A DNA stretch of 64,000 bases from Delphinus delphis (GCF_949987515.2 NC_082689.1:12289212-12353211), one strand, 5' to 3'; shown: positions 27,311-39,237, numbered from the stretch's first letter. Made by a program: numbers and translations. Notes: generated by a model not told the origin, from the letters alone.

Positions 27311-27600
27311 TAAATTTATTTATTTATTTATTTATTTATAGTGCGTTGGGTCTTCGTTTCTGCGCGAGGGCTTTCTCTAGTTGTGGCAAGCGGGCACCAG
27401 TCTTCATCGCGGTGCGCGGGTCTCTCACTATCGCGGCCTCTCTTGTTGTGGAGCACAGGCTCCAGACACGCAGGCTCAGTAATTGTGGCTCATGGGCCCA
27501 GTTGCTCCGCGGCATGTGGGATCTTCCCAGACCAAGGCTTGAACCTGTGTCCCCTGCATTGGCAGGCAGATTCTCAACCACTGCGCCACCAGGGAAGCCC
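27311..27600 (-). mobile_element. Long-form CHR SINE with (AAAT)n tail
   Basis: Longer than the other copies. Besides the common GCGCCACCAGGGAAGCCC end (27583-27600) it has an extra segment with TTCGTTTCTGCGCGAGGGC, TCTAGTTGTGGCAAGCGGG and TTCATCGCGGTGCGCGGGTC. The tail is a TTTA repeat on the plus strand (about 27315-27340) instead of pure A. Probably a different CHR subfamily from the GC-rich short copies. Confidence 0.88.
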
Positions 27601-28059
27601 AGAGGTCCTGCTTTTGAAGGTAGAAGATTAAGGAAACAGATATCCTGAGGGTGACTGGCTGTTACTGCTAACTTCAAAATACTCTTGGTTTCAGTTATTT
27701 TTTTCAAATGTCATAAAATCCTGTAGTCATTCCAATCATTTCATGCCTAAAGTTTTCCCCATAGAAATAACCTATTTTTCAGGACAGTGTTATAAAAGGA
27801 ATGAAGTGAAGGTCTGTTAAACATCTGCAGAAGATCTGTGAGATGAAAGACTTGGTTGCTTTGTGATATGTTTATTCCTTTCTCCTGCTAGCTTGCTGGA
27901 GTTCCTTCTAACCAAGCATTTTCTTCACTGAAAAAAAATGAGCTCTCTGAAATATATCTAACCTCAGGAAAGACACAGTCTTTGCTTGAAGTTGATTAAA
28001 CAGCCAAATATGACCCCCAGAGAAATACCTATCATTTAGACCAGTGGTGGGTACATTGA
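27601..28059. other. Unique DNA, no gene seen
   Basis: No repeat recognised in this stretch. Confidence 0.5.
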
Positions 28060-28500
28060 ATGGTGTAACTAATTGCAAGCAACTGAAATAAACTAATTTA
28101 AGTAGTAAAGAAATTTATTAGGGAATAGGTGACTGGTCATAGAGTCTCCAAGAGGACCACAGGACTGGCCTGGGGGAAGGCAGCCAGGGACAATATCTCA
28201 GATTGTGCCCCCCAGAACTACACATAAACTATCACCACAGGGTACAGCCAAAGTGGCCACAGGGTACCATCAATGCCATGGCTGAGCACTTGTGTCCCTG
28301 TGAACTGGATGCAGTTGCTAATTCTGCTGCCTCCCCCACCTTATTACAATGGATTGTATGTGCACTCTATTTGCTTGTATCCCCATTTCAAAATTCAAAG
28401 TTCAGGGAAGGCACATGTGATTGCAGGAGCCTAGGTCTTGCCCTAGCTTCAGGGGAGGCTGGCATTCTCCAGTTATACAATGGGAGGTAGTCTTTTCCAT
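28060..28500. other. Possible unclassified interspersed repeat
   Basis: The opening (ATTGCAAGCAACTGAAATAA, then AAGAAATTTATTAGGGAATA) has the look of an old mammalian interspersed repeat, but I cannot assign a family. No coding signal, although frames of 95 and 64 codons overlap it. Confidence 0.3.
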
Positions 28501-28654
28501 AAGATAGGCATGGGACTTGTACATAAAAGGATGATCGGTTCACAGATGACCTGAAGGAATAAAAAATGTCTGCTACAGTCAATATTTGTTTGACTTCGTG
28601 TAGATTGTGTTATAAAAGAATGTCTAATTTCTTAAGTAGTTAGTAAAATCAAAA

Positions 28655-28727
28655 TGCGTTTGGAGTAAGAAGGTCTGGGTTCAAATCAAGACATGAACAT
28701 CTAAGCTCATCAAACCTTAGTATTCTC

Positions 28728-28728
<1 letters not shown>
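28655..28728 (+). mobile_element. MIR 5' fragment
   Basis: GGTCTGGGTTCAAATCAAGAC resembles the tRNA-like MIR head. It is cut by the TG repeat that follows. Confidence 0.45.

Positions 28729-28766
<38 letters not shown>
28729..28766. repeat. (TG)19 microsatellite
   Basis: 38 nt of uninterrupted TG. Confidence 0.97.
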
Positions 28767-28767
<1 letters not shown>

Positions 28768-28871
28768 ATACATACACTTAGATGGAATAATAATTTGTCT
28801 TTTTTTTCTGCCTCACATTATTATTGGGGGAGTCCAATGAGATGTGTGTGAAAAGAATTTGAAAATATGAA

Positions 28872-29090
28872 GGGATTTAGAATCATGTAAAACCAGATTC
28901 AAATCCAGGCTCTACCTCTTATTAGATGTCTGACCTCAGGCATGTTATTTAAATTAACCAAACTTCAGTTTCCTAATATGTTAAATGGGGATAAAAATTG
29001 CTATTTTTCAGAGTTCTTAAGAAGCTTAAATCGGATAATGTAATTAGAACTCAGAACACACATGACACATAAAAAGCACTCAGCAAAGGA
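28872..29090 (+). mobile_element. MIR SINE
   Basis: Plus-strand MIR: CAGATTCAAATCCAGGCTC, CTGACCTCAGGCATGTTATT, TTCAGTTTCCTAATATG, TTAAATGGGGATAAAAATTG and AAAAAGCACTCAGCAAAG. Confidence 0.85.
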
Positions 29091-29429
29091 TCGTATTTAC
29101 GTACACAGGTACACACGCAGACACAGAAACGTATGTCCTTTACCCAACTAAATCTATTATCTAGTTGACATGGAAAAAATATATTGTTTATATACTTTCG
29201 AATATTTTCTTGTTGCTGCAAATTAATACGTCTTAGTAAACATTTAACGTGCTTTAACTTAACTTGTATCTATCTATGTCATGCTAATTATGTAACTTCA
29301 TTTTACACAGAGTGCTCATTAAAAAATCCCTAAACTCTCTTTCAGACTCTCCTCCCATCTCTCATCTAAATATACTCTGTGTTCTCCATGTATGGCAAAC
29401 ATTGTATGGTAACATCGTGTGTTTACCTG

Positions 29430-29600
29430 TTCACTTAAATATTTATGTATTATACCAGGTACCACGCTAGTCAATGAATACTGAGTGGTGAGTTAAGAGG
29501 CCATCATATACTGAAGGAGACAAGAAATAAACAAGCAAACAGGCACTGTAAACATAAACCGGATCATGCCACAATGCTGAGAACTGAACATATGTAATTG
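29430..29600 (-). mobile_element. L2 fragment
   Basis: Backward L2 terminus: AATATTTATGTATTATACC, AGGTACCACGCTAGTCAATG, GGAGACAAGAAATAAACAAG. Diverged. Confidence 0.55.
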
Positions 29601-29749
29601 AACATCAAAGCTAAAGACCTTCTGAAGCCCCTACAAAGCCCACTTCTGACCTCTTTACTCACAGAACAATTTTTACTAGTCTCCCCAACTTGTATTTTGT
29701 CCCAGCCATGCTGGCATCCTTGGGTTCTTTGAACACAAAAGCTGTGCCC

Positions 29750-30110
29750 CACCTTAGTGCTTTTATACTGGCTGTTCCTTCTGCCTAGAGTATATGCTTC
29801 CCTAGTTATTATAGCTAATCCTTCAAGTCCCGCTTAAATATCACCTTCCTAAGGTTACCTGAACCGCCCTACTTAAATGCAACTCTCCCATTTCTCTACC
29901 TTGCTACTCCTGACCCTCTTTAACTTGCTTTGTTTTTTTCCATTGCACTTATAAACTTCTATAATACTGTATAATTTACTTATTTATTATCTGTTTCCCC
30001 TTACTGTTGGTGTTGCATGTGGGCAGGGAACTTTGCTTGGCTTCACTGTTATATCCCATGTGATTATCACATGCCCTGGAACACAGTAGACATTTAATAG
30101 AAACCTTTTG
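29750..30110 (+). mobile_element. L2 LINE 3' end
   Basis: TGGCTGTTCCTTCTGCCTAG, CAAGTCCCGCTTAAATATC, ACCTTCCTAAGGTTACCTG, TTTCCATTGCACTTATA, GGGCAGGGAACTTTGC and GGAACACAGTAGACATTTAA in the proper L2 order. Confidence 0.8.
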
Positions 30111-30309
30111 AATAAGAGAACAAAGAAAAGAAGTAATTTTAGTATACAGAATTGGGAAAGAAATAAGCCAGATACTAAGATAAAGACTAACAGTCTAGGA
30201 GAGGCGTATTCCAGATAGGAAGGCCAGAAGAGGCATCCTTAAAGCTACTTTTAAGCTGCATTGTGAACAGCAACTGAAGGATGTGAAGGGAAAATGTTGC
30301 GGGTGGAGG

Positions 30310-30560
30310 CCAGACATTCATTTATTCAACACATATTTTTTGAGTTCCTACTTGGTTCCCAGCACTGCTCTAGGTGCTAAGAATTCAGTGATGAACAGAA
30401 CAGATAGAATCACTGATCTTATGAAGCTGATATTCTGGGAGTGGAGGCAGAAAATAAAAAAGGTAAGGAAAATATATAGCATCTTACAAAATGATAAGTG
30501 TTAGGGAGAAAAAGAAAGCAGAGGAGGAGGACAGAAAGTGTCAGTGGCACACGGTGAAGA
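30310..30560 (-). mobile_element. L2 LINE 3' end
   Basis: Backward L2 terminus: ATTCATTTATTCAACACATA, GAGTTCCTACTTGG, GCACTGCTCTAGGTGCTAAG, AGTGATGAACAGAACAG, TTATGAAGCTGATATTCTG. Opposite in orientation to the L2 just upstream. Confidence 0.75.
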
Positions 30561-31904
30561 TGAAATTGAAGGAGAGGATAATACTAGAGATGAGTGGCTA
30601 TCAGATGACTGTGGAGGTGAGGGAAAAGAAATGGAAGGAGTTAATTCTTTATACTTGTTTCTTGGCCAAATTATGTGCTGAAGATACAGAGTATGGCAGT
30701 GGGGTTGACCTGTGGGATTGAAGGAGAGGTAACCCACTGTAGAGAATGGAAATATTGCTGTCAATAAAGTCAATTAAAATGTCTGTTTCTACCCTGATCC
30801 AGCAATGTGCTTTCCATTTGCATATTATTTTTGGTCATACCTCACTCAGCCACTGTCTGTTGTAGCCATTAAGTGGAAAATATTACTAGAATCCTATCGA
30901 AGTTTGACGGTTAAGTTGATGGATTTTGTGAACTGATATCTAACTTTAATTTCTTTTTATTCATGGAAAAAAAAATCACATAACTTGAAAACCAGATGCT
31001 AAATTGCTAAAGAACCCAGAAGACTATGTACTTGCATAATTGAAGAACTCAAGCAGAAAGGGTATTTCAGTTACAGAATAGAGTCCCAAGTTACGTTCTT
31101 AAATAAATTTAAGGGAGTTAACAGAGCATTTCAAGATTTTTGTTCCATTTCCCTTTACTTAGGAAAAATGAATATATTCATAAGCCATTAAGGTGATTCA
31201 GAAAAACAAATTAAAAATGTATTTTTCAGTTTAAAGATTAGAAGTTAAATTGTCAATAAAAGGAGCCAACCTTTAAATAATGATACTTGTTTGATATCAC
31301 ATGAAAGATTCATCACTTGATACTCTTGATGAAATGAAAGGCGGACCACTTTCCCTAAACAGTTGGAGTTGTGGAGTGCTGTAAAACTAATCAGATACCA
31401 TTTTCTCTTAGAAACAGAGTCAGATTTTTACAATTTAGTAATCACGCTGGAAATTTTCACAGAAATGACTTGAGGGAAAAAGAAACATCTGGAACCTTTG
31501 TAGCATATGTCTGGAGAGCAGGGAGGGACTGAGAGATCTGTCAGTGGAGTAAATGACTGCCTGCCTGGGAGATCCTGTCCCCAAGTATTTCCCCACAGGC
31601 CTGTCTCTATTGTGAAATTCCACCATTAGCAATCCATTTCTTTGTTTAAGCTTTGTGTTTCTATAGGGTCCAGAACTCGTTCTATCTCCCTCTCTTCCCT
31701 TCCCAATCAAATATCAGTGTTCTTCAGGGTTAACACTGTGATCTTCTCTTCTGTGTATTTTCTTTCACTGCTGTCATTTTGAGCCACCTGTGCATCGATG
31801 ATTCTCCAAACTTGATTTACTGCTTTAGACTTAAAACCAAGTCTATTGGATATAATAATAATGATGATGATGATAATAATAATGTTAATGATAATAAGAA
31901 ATGT
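30561..31904. other. Unique DNA with a short trinucleotide-like repeat
   Basis: No family-level repeat recognised. 31853-31900 holds mixed ATA/ATG triplets (ATAATAATAATGATGATGAT). Confidence 0.5.
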
Positions 31905-32140
31905 TACTTATGAATGACTTTACAGACAGCATATATCAGGAACTAGACTAAGAACTTTAAAATAGGATTCCATTTGATCTATTAACTCTGTGAAGTTTAC
32001 AGAGGAGGAGACCAAAGCACATTAAATCTAGATAATTTGTCCAGGATCTCATGGCTTACAAGGGGAACAGCTGTGACCTAAAGCCAGATCTTTCTGATTC
32101 CAACATGCTTGCTTTAATCACCACCTTATACTAACATCCC
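31905..32140 (-). mobile_element. MIR SINE
   Basis: Backward MIR: CAGGAACTAGACTAAGAACT, CATTTGATCTATTAACTC, GAGGAGACCAAAGCAC, TAATTTGTCCAGGATCTCAT, CTGATTCCAACATGCTTG. Confidence 0.7.
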
Positions 32141-32534
32141 ACTCAGATGCGCCACTGGAACTTCAAAATCAACATAGCTAAACAAATCTCATTTTATTCC
32201 TCCCCCACCTCCTCCTTCTCCCACGTTCTGGACCCTAATTAATGGTCCCATCGTCTACTCGAGTACCAGTCAGAACCTAGGAACAGGGCCAGCTTCACAG
32301 ATGTGTGACCTGTGCAGTGGAGTGAACGCCACTCCAGAAGCGCCCCATGCTTTGCTTAATGCTCAGCTGTTGCTGTCTTGAAACTCCTAATAACTTTTGA
32401 AGAATTTCACTTTGCACTGGGCTCCATAAATTACATAACCAGTCTTGCCTGGGGGGTGGGGATCATCTTTGATTCCTTCTTTCCTTTCACACATTTCTCT
32501 CACTCTTTCCTTCATCTTTAATTCGTCGGTAAAT

Positions 32535-32890
32535 CCTGTTGATTCTCCCTCTTAAATCCCACTTGAACCTCTCCCCTCTTCTTCATATCGACTTTCCCTG
32601 CCTTAATTTAGGTCCTCATCATGCTTTTCCTGGATTACTGTCAAGTCTCCTGTCTCCCTGTCTCCTGTCTCAACTTCCTATGATTGGTCCTGAACAGTTT
32701 TTGGAGGGATCGCTTAAAAACATACTTGTTAATACTACTCCTCTGCTTGCAACCCTTCAGTGACTTCCTACTTCCTGTTGGAATAAAGGGCAAACTTCTT
32801 ATTACGGCATGTAGGGCTCTCTAAACTCTGCCCTTTATCTGTTTCCTTAGCAGCACCTCTTACTGCCTTTCTGCTCACTCGTTGTTTTGC
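32535..32890 (+). mobile_element. L2 LINE (3' coding/untranslated part)
   Basis: CTGGATTACTGTCAAGTCTC, TCTGCTTGCAACCCTTCAG, TGACTTCCTACTTCC, GGAATAAAGGGCAAACTTC and GGCATGTAGGGCTCTC occur in L2 order, ending ACTGCCTTTCTGCTCACTC. No intact frame. Confidence 0.7.
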
Positions 32891-33059
32891 AGCCAAATTG
32901 GGGAAAAGAGGCAACTGGCAGCCCTATTCCCTACACCAACCAGGACTCGTAATACACCTTTATTATTAAAGCAAACACCCATATGAGCCTAGGCCATAAA
33001 AATGGCTGTTTCTGTAGTTCAGTAATGATTGTACATCTGCACTTTTCTGTGGTTCGACT

Positions 33060-33185
33060 TATATTTTGTTGAGATTTCTTGACACTTTTACTTGATTGTG
33101 AGTTAAGGGCAGGAACTATTTTGTATTCAACTTCATGCTTCTGTCCTTGAGGATAATTCCTGGCATAAAATAGGTGAACGAACTT
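33060..33185 (+). mobile_element. L2 terminal fragment
   Basis: TTGTGAGTTAAGGGCAGGAA, CTATTTTGTATTC and CCTGGCATAAAATAGGTGAA resemble an L2 3' terminus. Confidence 0.5.
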
Positions 33186-34774
33186 CATGGGAGGAACCAC
33201 AAAACAGAACAAATTGTGAGAACATGATAAACTTGAATTGGAAATGTTCACTTTTAATTATAAAATCCTTTCTTCCTTATGTTTATAGAGTCTTGTTGGT
33301 TTTAAGTAAAGTAGAATCTCTGACTCAAAGGGAAGTAAAGTATTTCAATATGAGCTCAATCGATCTGGACTGTTTCTTATACAGTCATTGTCAGAACTTA
33401 GTTCATAAGACCAGTTACTAGAGCTTAGAATTTCATTAAAGAAAAATTGTGAGACAGGGGCTTTTGCAGATTTGAAGTGACTAATCTAGGCTGATACACC
33501 CATAGGTTTAGAAGAAAAGCATTGGTGTCTGACCCAGGCACCCAGAACCTGTGGGCAGTAAGGACCCTGGGGCTGGCTAAGGAGTACAAGGACCAGCTTA
33601 ATAGGCTGTCAGGGCAATTCTGGTGCCACTTTCCCAGAAGTGTCTTTGAAATCTATTAATCTTCTGTGGATCACCATGTATCCCCCTAGAGTGATTCCTG
33701 GTGTTTCCTGCTTTTGGCTCTAGATTTATCCTTATGACCCGCTTCAGGTTCTGTCCATTTTACCACCTTTGAGGAAATTGGAGCCCAGAAGTTTCTCAGT
33801 CTGAATACCCTTGTGGGAAGCCCTCCTTAATATCAGACCTCTGAGACTTCTGGCTTTTGAGCTGGCCTCTCACCACTATGGTTTGGCTTTGCCCAGGAGG
33901 AGGGTGCCTAAATAAGGGAGATGCTGTTGACTTGTCTAGGAAGAAGGAAAATATACTAAGTGAGAATTTTTAATTCTCCTGACTAATGGAATTTCTATTT
34001 TTATTCCTTTTAACCATTGATTATCTTCATCATACACAGAAGTTGTGCCCACTGAGGGGCTCTACATTGTGAAGTATGAAAAATAAAAGATCTGGTACGT
34101 TACTTTGTAATCTCTCTGAGATGTCAAATTCAGCCCTACAACAACTCAATCAGAGAATGATTAGAGGCAAGCTAATATCTGTATAGGTTTCTCTCAGTTA
34201 CCTTTGGGTGTGATTCCTTTGGGTGGGAGTATCAGGAAGACACACGGAGGAGTTGAGCCTCCAGCTGAGCCTGCTGGGAGCAGGACTAACAGCTTCTGTG
34301 GGATTGCTGCCACCTTAACTAGTAGAGGCTTTGATGAGAGGATGAAAGCTCACAAGAAGGAGAGGAAAAAGGGGAGTCCAGGGAATCATTTTATATAAGG
34401 GAGAATAGAAATATAAAATTAGAAATAAAGAAAATAGAAATCTAATATAAATATGAAACATAAACATAAAAAATAAATATAAAAATCTTTTTTTTTTTTA
34501 ATAAGGGGAAAGTAAGTCTCGTTGAGAAATTGAATCCAGGAAAGTTAAACAGTGAGAGTCAAGGTTTCTAAACTAAAGCCTGGAAGAATGGTAGTCTTGC
34601 TGGAATTATTTGGAAATGGTAATTGATTGTATTTTATTTGGGGAATGGAGGGAATCAGAGAAGGCAGAGAGGATGCTAACATCTAACTTTGAAGAGTTAG
34701 TATCCAATAGAGAGCAGTGTTTCCCAACATGTGACCTGAGAAACACAAATCTTGCCAGGATGTTCACAGATGCT
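33186..34774. other. Unique DNA, no gene seen
   Basis: No repeat family recognised. A/T-rich stretch around 34400-34500. Confidence 0.5.
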
Positions 34775-34801
34775 AGAAAGAAAAAGAGGGAGAGAGAGAG
34801 G

Positions 34802-34834
<33 letters not shown>

Positions 34835-34988
34835 GGAGAGAGAGAGAGAGAGAGAGAGTGAGAGAGAGAGAGAGAAAGGAAGGAAGGAAGGAAAAGAAAA
34901 AGAAAGAATGAAATAAGGAAAGAAAGAAAGAAAGGAAGGAAGAAAGAAAGGAAGGGAGAAAAGGAAGAAAAAAAGGAAAAAGAAAGAG
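34775..34988. repeat. Purine-only low-complexity tract (GA/GAAA/GGAA)
   Basis: About 210 nt almost entirely G and A on the plus strand: GA dinucleotides to about 34875, then GGAA and GAAA units. It makes a false 83-codon Arg-Glu frame and, on the other strand, a 98-codon Ser-Leu-Phe frame. Confidence 0.95.
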
Positions 34989-35156
34989 ATCAATTGGTTA
35001 TAATTAATTAATTACAAATAAATAGTTGAGAAAGAAAGTCATCTATGGTTAAACATGCTTGAAAAATATCGGGTCAAACCAAAGGAACCCAGTTTTTTTT
35101 TTCTATTGTAGGACTTATTGGATCCTCTCTTATAAGAATGTTCAACGTTTGGCAAT

Positions 35157-35492
35157 TCTACATCTGTGACTCTACTTCTGTTTTGTAAATAAGTTCATTT
35201 GTATTAATTTTATTTTAGATTCCACATATAAGTGGTATCATATGATATTTGTCTTTCTGTGTCTGACTTACTTCTCTTAGTATGACAGTCTCTAGGTCCA
35301 TCCATGTTGCTGCAAATGGCATTATTTTGTTCTCTTTTATGGCTGAGTAATATTCCATTGTATATATGTACCACATCTTCTTTATCCATTCATCTGTTGA
35401 TGGACATTTAGTTTGTTTCCATGTCTTGGCTATTGTAAATAGTGCTGCAATGAACATTGGGGTGCATGTATCTTTTCAAGTTATGATTTTCT
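35157..35492 (-). mobile_element. L1 fragment (ORF2 C-terminus and start of 3' UTR)
   Basis: On the minus strand 35215-35457 encodes the ORF2 C-terminal pattern (MEYYSAIKENKIMPFAATW). The adjacent GTAAATAAGTTCATTTGTA side is L1 3' untranslated sequence. It is truncated at both ends and has no A-tail, so it is probably a deletion remnant. Confidence 0.85.
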
Positions 35493-36014
35493 CCTGGTAG
35501 GTTAATTTTTTTCCTTCTCCTGACTTCACTCCAAGATTTATTTTGAAGGGTAGATGATGCTGAAGTCTCAGTGTATTTCTTCTAGGGCAGCATTGAAATT
35601 ACCTTTTACAACATTTATCTGTGTGCCCAATCCAATTTGTTCATAGGTGCACTTGTCTCCATATGAGTCATAAAACATATTGTACCTATCATTGTGCAAA
35701 CATACACACACACACATGCACATGCTCCTAGCTCATGTAGAGAAAGCATGATTCCACCGAAATGAAATGGATTTAACAAATCACATAAGATTTTTATTAG
35801 TTTGTATCCCTTTATCATTGCTAAAAATTTTGATATAATTATTAATGTTATTCAAAATCAATTTAAGTATTTAAAAAGTATTTAAATACATGCTTAAATG
35901 TTAGTGGGATAAAGCATTATAAAAATCTGGAATTCTCTTTTCACTTCTGTTCTCCGCAAATATTCCATTTTGTTTTCTACTCTATGGTTGATGGAAGCTG
36001 GCATTCCATTGATC
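35493..36014. other. Unique DNA, no gene seen
   Basis: No repeat family recognised apart from a short CA run near 35703-35716. Confidence 0.5.
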
Positions 36015-36345
36015 ATTTCACTTAATTTAGCAAATTTATTGCATACTGGGTGTGTGCAATGAAGTGAACTAAGATTCTCAGGAAATACGGATGACTAGTA
36101 CATTTTCCCCTCATTAACATACACATAGATGAGTGGTCAGCAAGTGAGGGGGCTGTATGTATGTGCCTCAACTACACAGCCTATCCTGGCTGTCATGATG
36201 GGGATGCTGTGGACAAAGGAGAGAGCGTAGGGGAGGGTCCCTCTAACCAGGTGGTGGGGTGGTTGTGAAGGACTCCTTCAATGAGCCAGTTCAACCTTGA
36301 ATTTGGAAAAAGAGACTCAGAGAAGCCAAGGAGATTTCTCCTAAA
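36015..36345 (-). mobile_element. L2 fragment
   Basis: Backward L2-like order: AGCAAATTTATTGCATACTG, GTGTGTGCAATGAAGTG, then GTGAAGGACTCCTTCAATGA. Strongly diverged. Confidence 0.4.
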
Positions 36346-36379
36346 TTTCTGCCATAGGAAGTAACAATATAATGAAGAG

Positions 36380-36520
36380 TCCAGATCCTAGCCTGTTTTT
36401 GAGATAAGGCTCTTTCATGTGATGTCTATTTCCCTTGAGCAAATATTTAACATTACTGAACATCAGTTTCCTCTCCCATGAAATGGAAAAAAATAATATC
36501 TTTGAATGTGAGAATTAAAA
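36380..36520 (+). mobile_element. MIR fragment
   Basis: AGTCCAGATCCTAGCCTG, GAGCAAATATTTAACATTAC, ATCAGTTTCCTCTCCCATGA and AATGGAAAAAAATAATATC follow the MIR core. Confidence 0.6.
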
Positions 36521-36524
36521 AATC

Positions 36525-36740
36525 ATAGTTACCATTAGTTGAGCTATTTCTATGTGTCAAGTACTGTTCTTAGCACTTTAACTGGGTTAATTCATTTAAT
36601 GCTCCATATATTTTTTTTCTTTGGTTATTAGGTATTATTTCTTGCGTGCCAAACTGAGGCTGAGAGAGGTTAAATGATTTAGTAAAGTCACACAGCTAGA
36701 AGGAGGTGGAGCTAAGATTCAAATCTTGAGCATGATGCAT
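36525..36740 (-). mobile_element. MIR SINE
   Basis: Backward MIR: GAGCTATTTCTATGTGTCAA, GTACTGTTCTTAGCACTTTA, GGTTAATTCATTTAATGC, GAGAGGTTAAATGATTTAG, GTCACACAGCTAGAAGG and GATTCAAATCTTGAG. Confidence 0.85.
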
Positions 36741-36879
36741 ATTGTTTTCATAGTTTCCAAAAGATCAGTAGATCTCAATAAATGGTGACCTTGGTTATTA
36801 TTACTGGCTTCCTCTCTCTGTGTGCTAAGATATCCTCCCTCGCTCCCAGATACAATTCCTTAAGACTCTACTTTGATCG

Positions 36880-37700
36880 TTTTATTCTGAAGTTTTCTTT
36901 CTGATTTCTGTTAATAAGTCCAAACTCCTTAGCATGGTATTAGATATTTTGCATAATTTGGATTCTTTCTTACTTCCAAATATTATCTATCACTATTTCC
37001 CTAAACATCTCTTCAGATGAATGGGTTTATATATGAGGTCATCTATTCATGTATAGTACCCTTTGGGTAATGGAAATTAGTATCCTGGTTACTGTGAGAC
37101 TACAGGGAGAGGTGAGGACCATGGTAAATAGGAGGGTGTCTAAATATTTCTACTAAGCTCCAGCCAATGGTGTTCATGGGGAAATAAATATTTGCTGACT
37201 ATTGCTGGGTCTTTAAATTTTTAACAAAATGCTAGTAATTTGGACTTTTATGTGAAATTTACCAAGTGTTAAGTGTTGTCAACTGATTTAAAAAAATAAT
37301 GTGTTGGATAATAAGCAAAATGTATCTGTGGGCTGAATCTGGTCTGTGAACTGCTATTTGGAAATGTCTTTTTCTCAAAGTATGTGCAGACTCCTGAATA
37401 TGATTTGTGTTCCTGTAGCCATGTACTTTTATTCATACTCTTCCTTTTGCTTATAATGCTTGGTTGTCATCTCATTCTATCAGAAATCTTCCCAATAGTT
37501 CAGTGTCCAGTGCAAAGGCCGCCATGGACTCTTCCTTGCTCTGTCAGCTTCCTCTGAGTACCTGTAGTGCTTGTTGTGCATGTCTCTTCTTTGATTCTTA
37601 CCAAATCCTATGTTTTATCATTATTATTGGATATGTCTTATACCTGATCTTTAAAATCTGTAAATTTTGGTAACCATGACTGTATATTGTAGACTGTATA
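36880..37700 (+). mobile_element. L2-like fragments (discontinuous)
   Basis: AAGTCCAAACTCCTTAGCAT (36917-36936) and, after unrelated sequence, CATACTCTTCCTTTTGCTTA and ATCTTCCCAATAGTTCAGTG (37434-37505) occur in the order expected for L2. The middle is not recognisable. Confidence 0.45.
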
Positions 37701-38416
37701 TTTTAGCCATAATAGCAACATCTGTCATGGCATCTTGTATGTAGCTCTTGTACAAAACCAAGTAGTAAATGAATGAAATGTTGTATCTCAAAGCATTTGG
37801 TTAAAATTATTTTTGCATGTATACAAAAACAAAGTTATAGATATAAAACTAAAGTTTTATTTCATTAATCATGGATGTGGCATTACATTACTTTTAGACA
37901 TAAACTTTTATTGGTAGAGGAAAATAATTTTACTCTCATAAGTCTGAGAAAATAGATGGTCATTCAGTATCACTTGCTAAATAACATGTGGTATTTAGTA
38001 TTTTTTAAACTTTTTCCTTCAGGATTTTTACATAATGCACACTCCTTGAGCTTAGGGGTATTTTCAGGTATAATTGCTTTGGAGATGTTGAAAGGAAAGT
38101 TGTTTTAAAACATTCTGGGACTTTTGTGGGCTGCTTACTCCTCTCTGCTTCAGATCTATTAGATAAATGTTGTAAGATCTTAAACTTACCTTATAAAGAT
38201 ATTGTGTTCTCAAATTACCTAGAGAAAATGAAAATTTTAAAGTATTCTCAGAGCAATTATTTGAAAGGTCTCATATTTAATCCTAGGTTATGAGTATGGA
38301 CAGACAAAAAACAAAACAAGGAACTGTAAGAGTGTCAAAATAACAGATCATTTTATTGTTTAGTCAATCTATTGTATGCAAGACAGGCATATACATATAT
38401 CTATATCTTCCTAGGG

Positions 38417-38418
<2 letters not shown>
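37701..38418. other. Unique AT-rich DNA, no gene seen
   Basis: No repeat family recognised. Confidence 0.5.

Positions 38419-38462
<44 letters not shown>
38419..38462. repeat. (AC)22 microsatellite
   Basis: 44 nt of AC, followed by ATATATAC that forms the left target-site copy of the adjacent SINE. Confidence 0.97.
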
Positions 38463-38469
<7 letters not shown>

Positions 38470-38478
38470 CATCTTTTA

Positions 38479-38693
38479 TTTTTTTATTATTATTATTTTT
38501 TGAGGTGCGTGGGCCTCTCACTGTTGTGGCCTCTCCTGTTGTGGAGCACAGGCTCCGGATGCGCAGGCTCAGTGGCCTTGGCTCACGGGCCTAGCGGCTC
38601 CGTGGCATGTGGGATCCTCCTGGACTGGGGCACGAACCCGTGTCCCCTGCATCGGCAGGCGGGCTCTCAACCACTGCGCCACCAGGGAAGCCC
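38479..38693 (-). mobile_element. CHR-2-like SINE, 15-bp target duplication
   Basis: Reverse-oriented full copy ending GCGCCACCAGGGAAGCCC. The tail side is a mixed TTTTTTATTATTATTATT run. Identical TATATACATCTTTTA at 38464-38478 and 38694-38708. Confidence 0.95.
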
Positions 38694-38708
38694 TATATAC
38701 ATCTTTTA

Positions 38709-39237
38709 AAAGTTTAAAATATCTTTCTAGTCTAAGGAATAACATAACACATTCATCTAAACCACATTATGAAAAGGGGAAAGATTCCCCACATCTGTTG
38801 GAAATATTAGGGCAGAGATGTTTGAGCTGGTCAGACCTATAATATTTCCTTTGTACTCTACGTGGTATCATGCATGTGGCAGTTTGCTGTGTGCTATAAC
38901 AAGCTCCCTTTTTGACTGCGATTTGCAAATGTTTCCAGGGGGCTGATCACACTTGTTAAAACAAGGGGGAAATTCCTCTCACCTGAAAGAGTGTATTACC
39001 TTTAGGACTGGTGGGATTGTTCTAAGCCCTTAGATGTGAACTTCTAGAAAAGGCCATGACTTTGAGAGGGTAACTGCATGACAATATCTATTGCCCAGCA
39101 ATACCTTTATGCTCAAATTTTTGAGGACAAAAATGAACTTGGGTCCAAAAATCTTGTGATATTTTTCTGTCTGGGAAAAATGCCATCACTTTTCATGCTT
39201 CAATGCAGCAAAGTTTGAGATAAAAGAATATGACTCT
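38709..39237. other. Unique DNA, no gene seen
   Basis: No repeat family recognised. Confidence 0.5.

Noticed and set aside
34610..34993. Arg/Glu-rich 83-codon frame and Ser/Leu/Phe-rich 98-codon frame
   Set aside because: Translations of the GA/GGAA simple tract on the two strands.
19885..38462. CA/TG/AC dinucleotide tracts considered as CRISPR-like or regulatory arrays
   Set aside because: Plain microsatellites with no spacers. CRISPR arrays are not expected in a mammalian genome.
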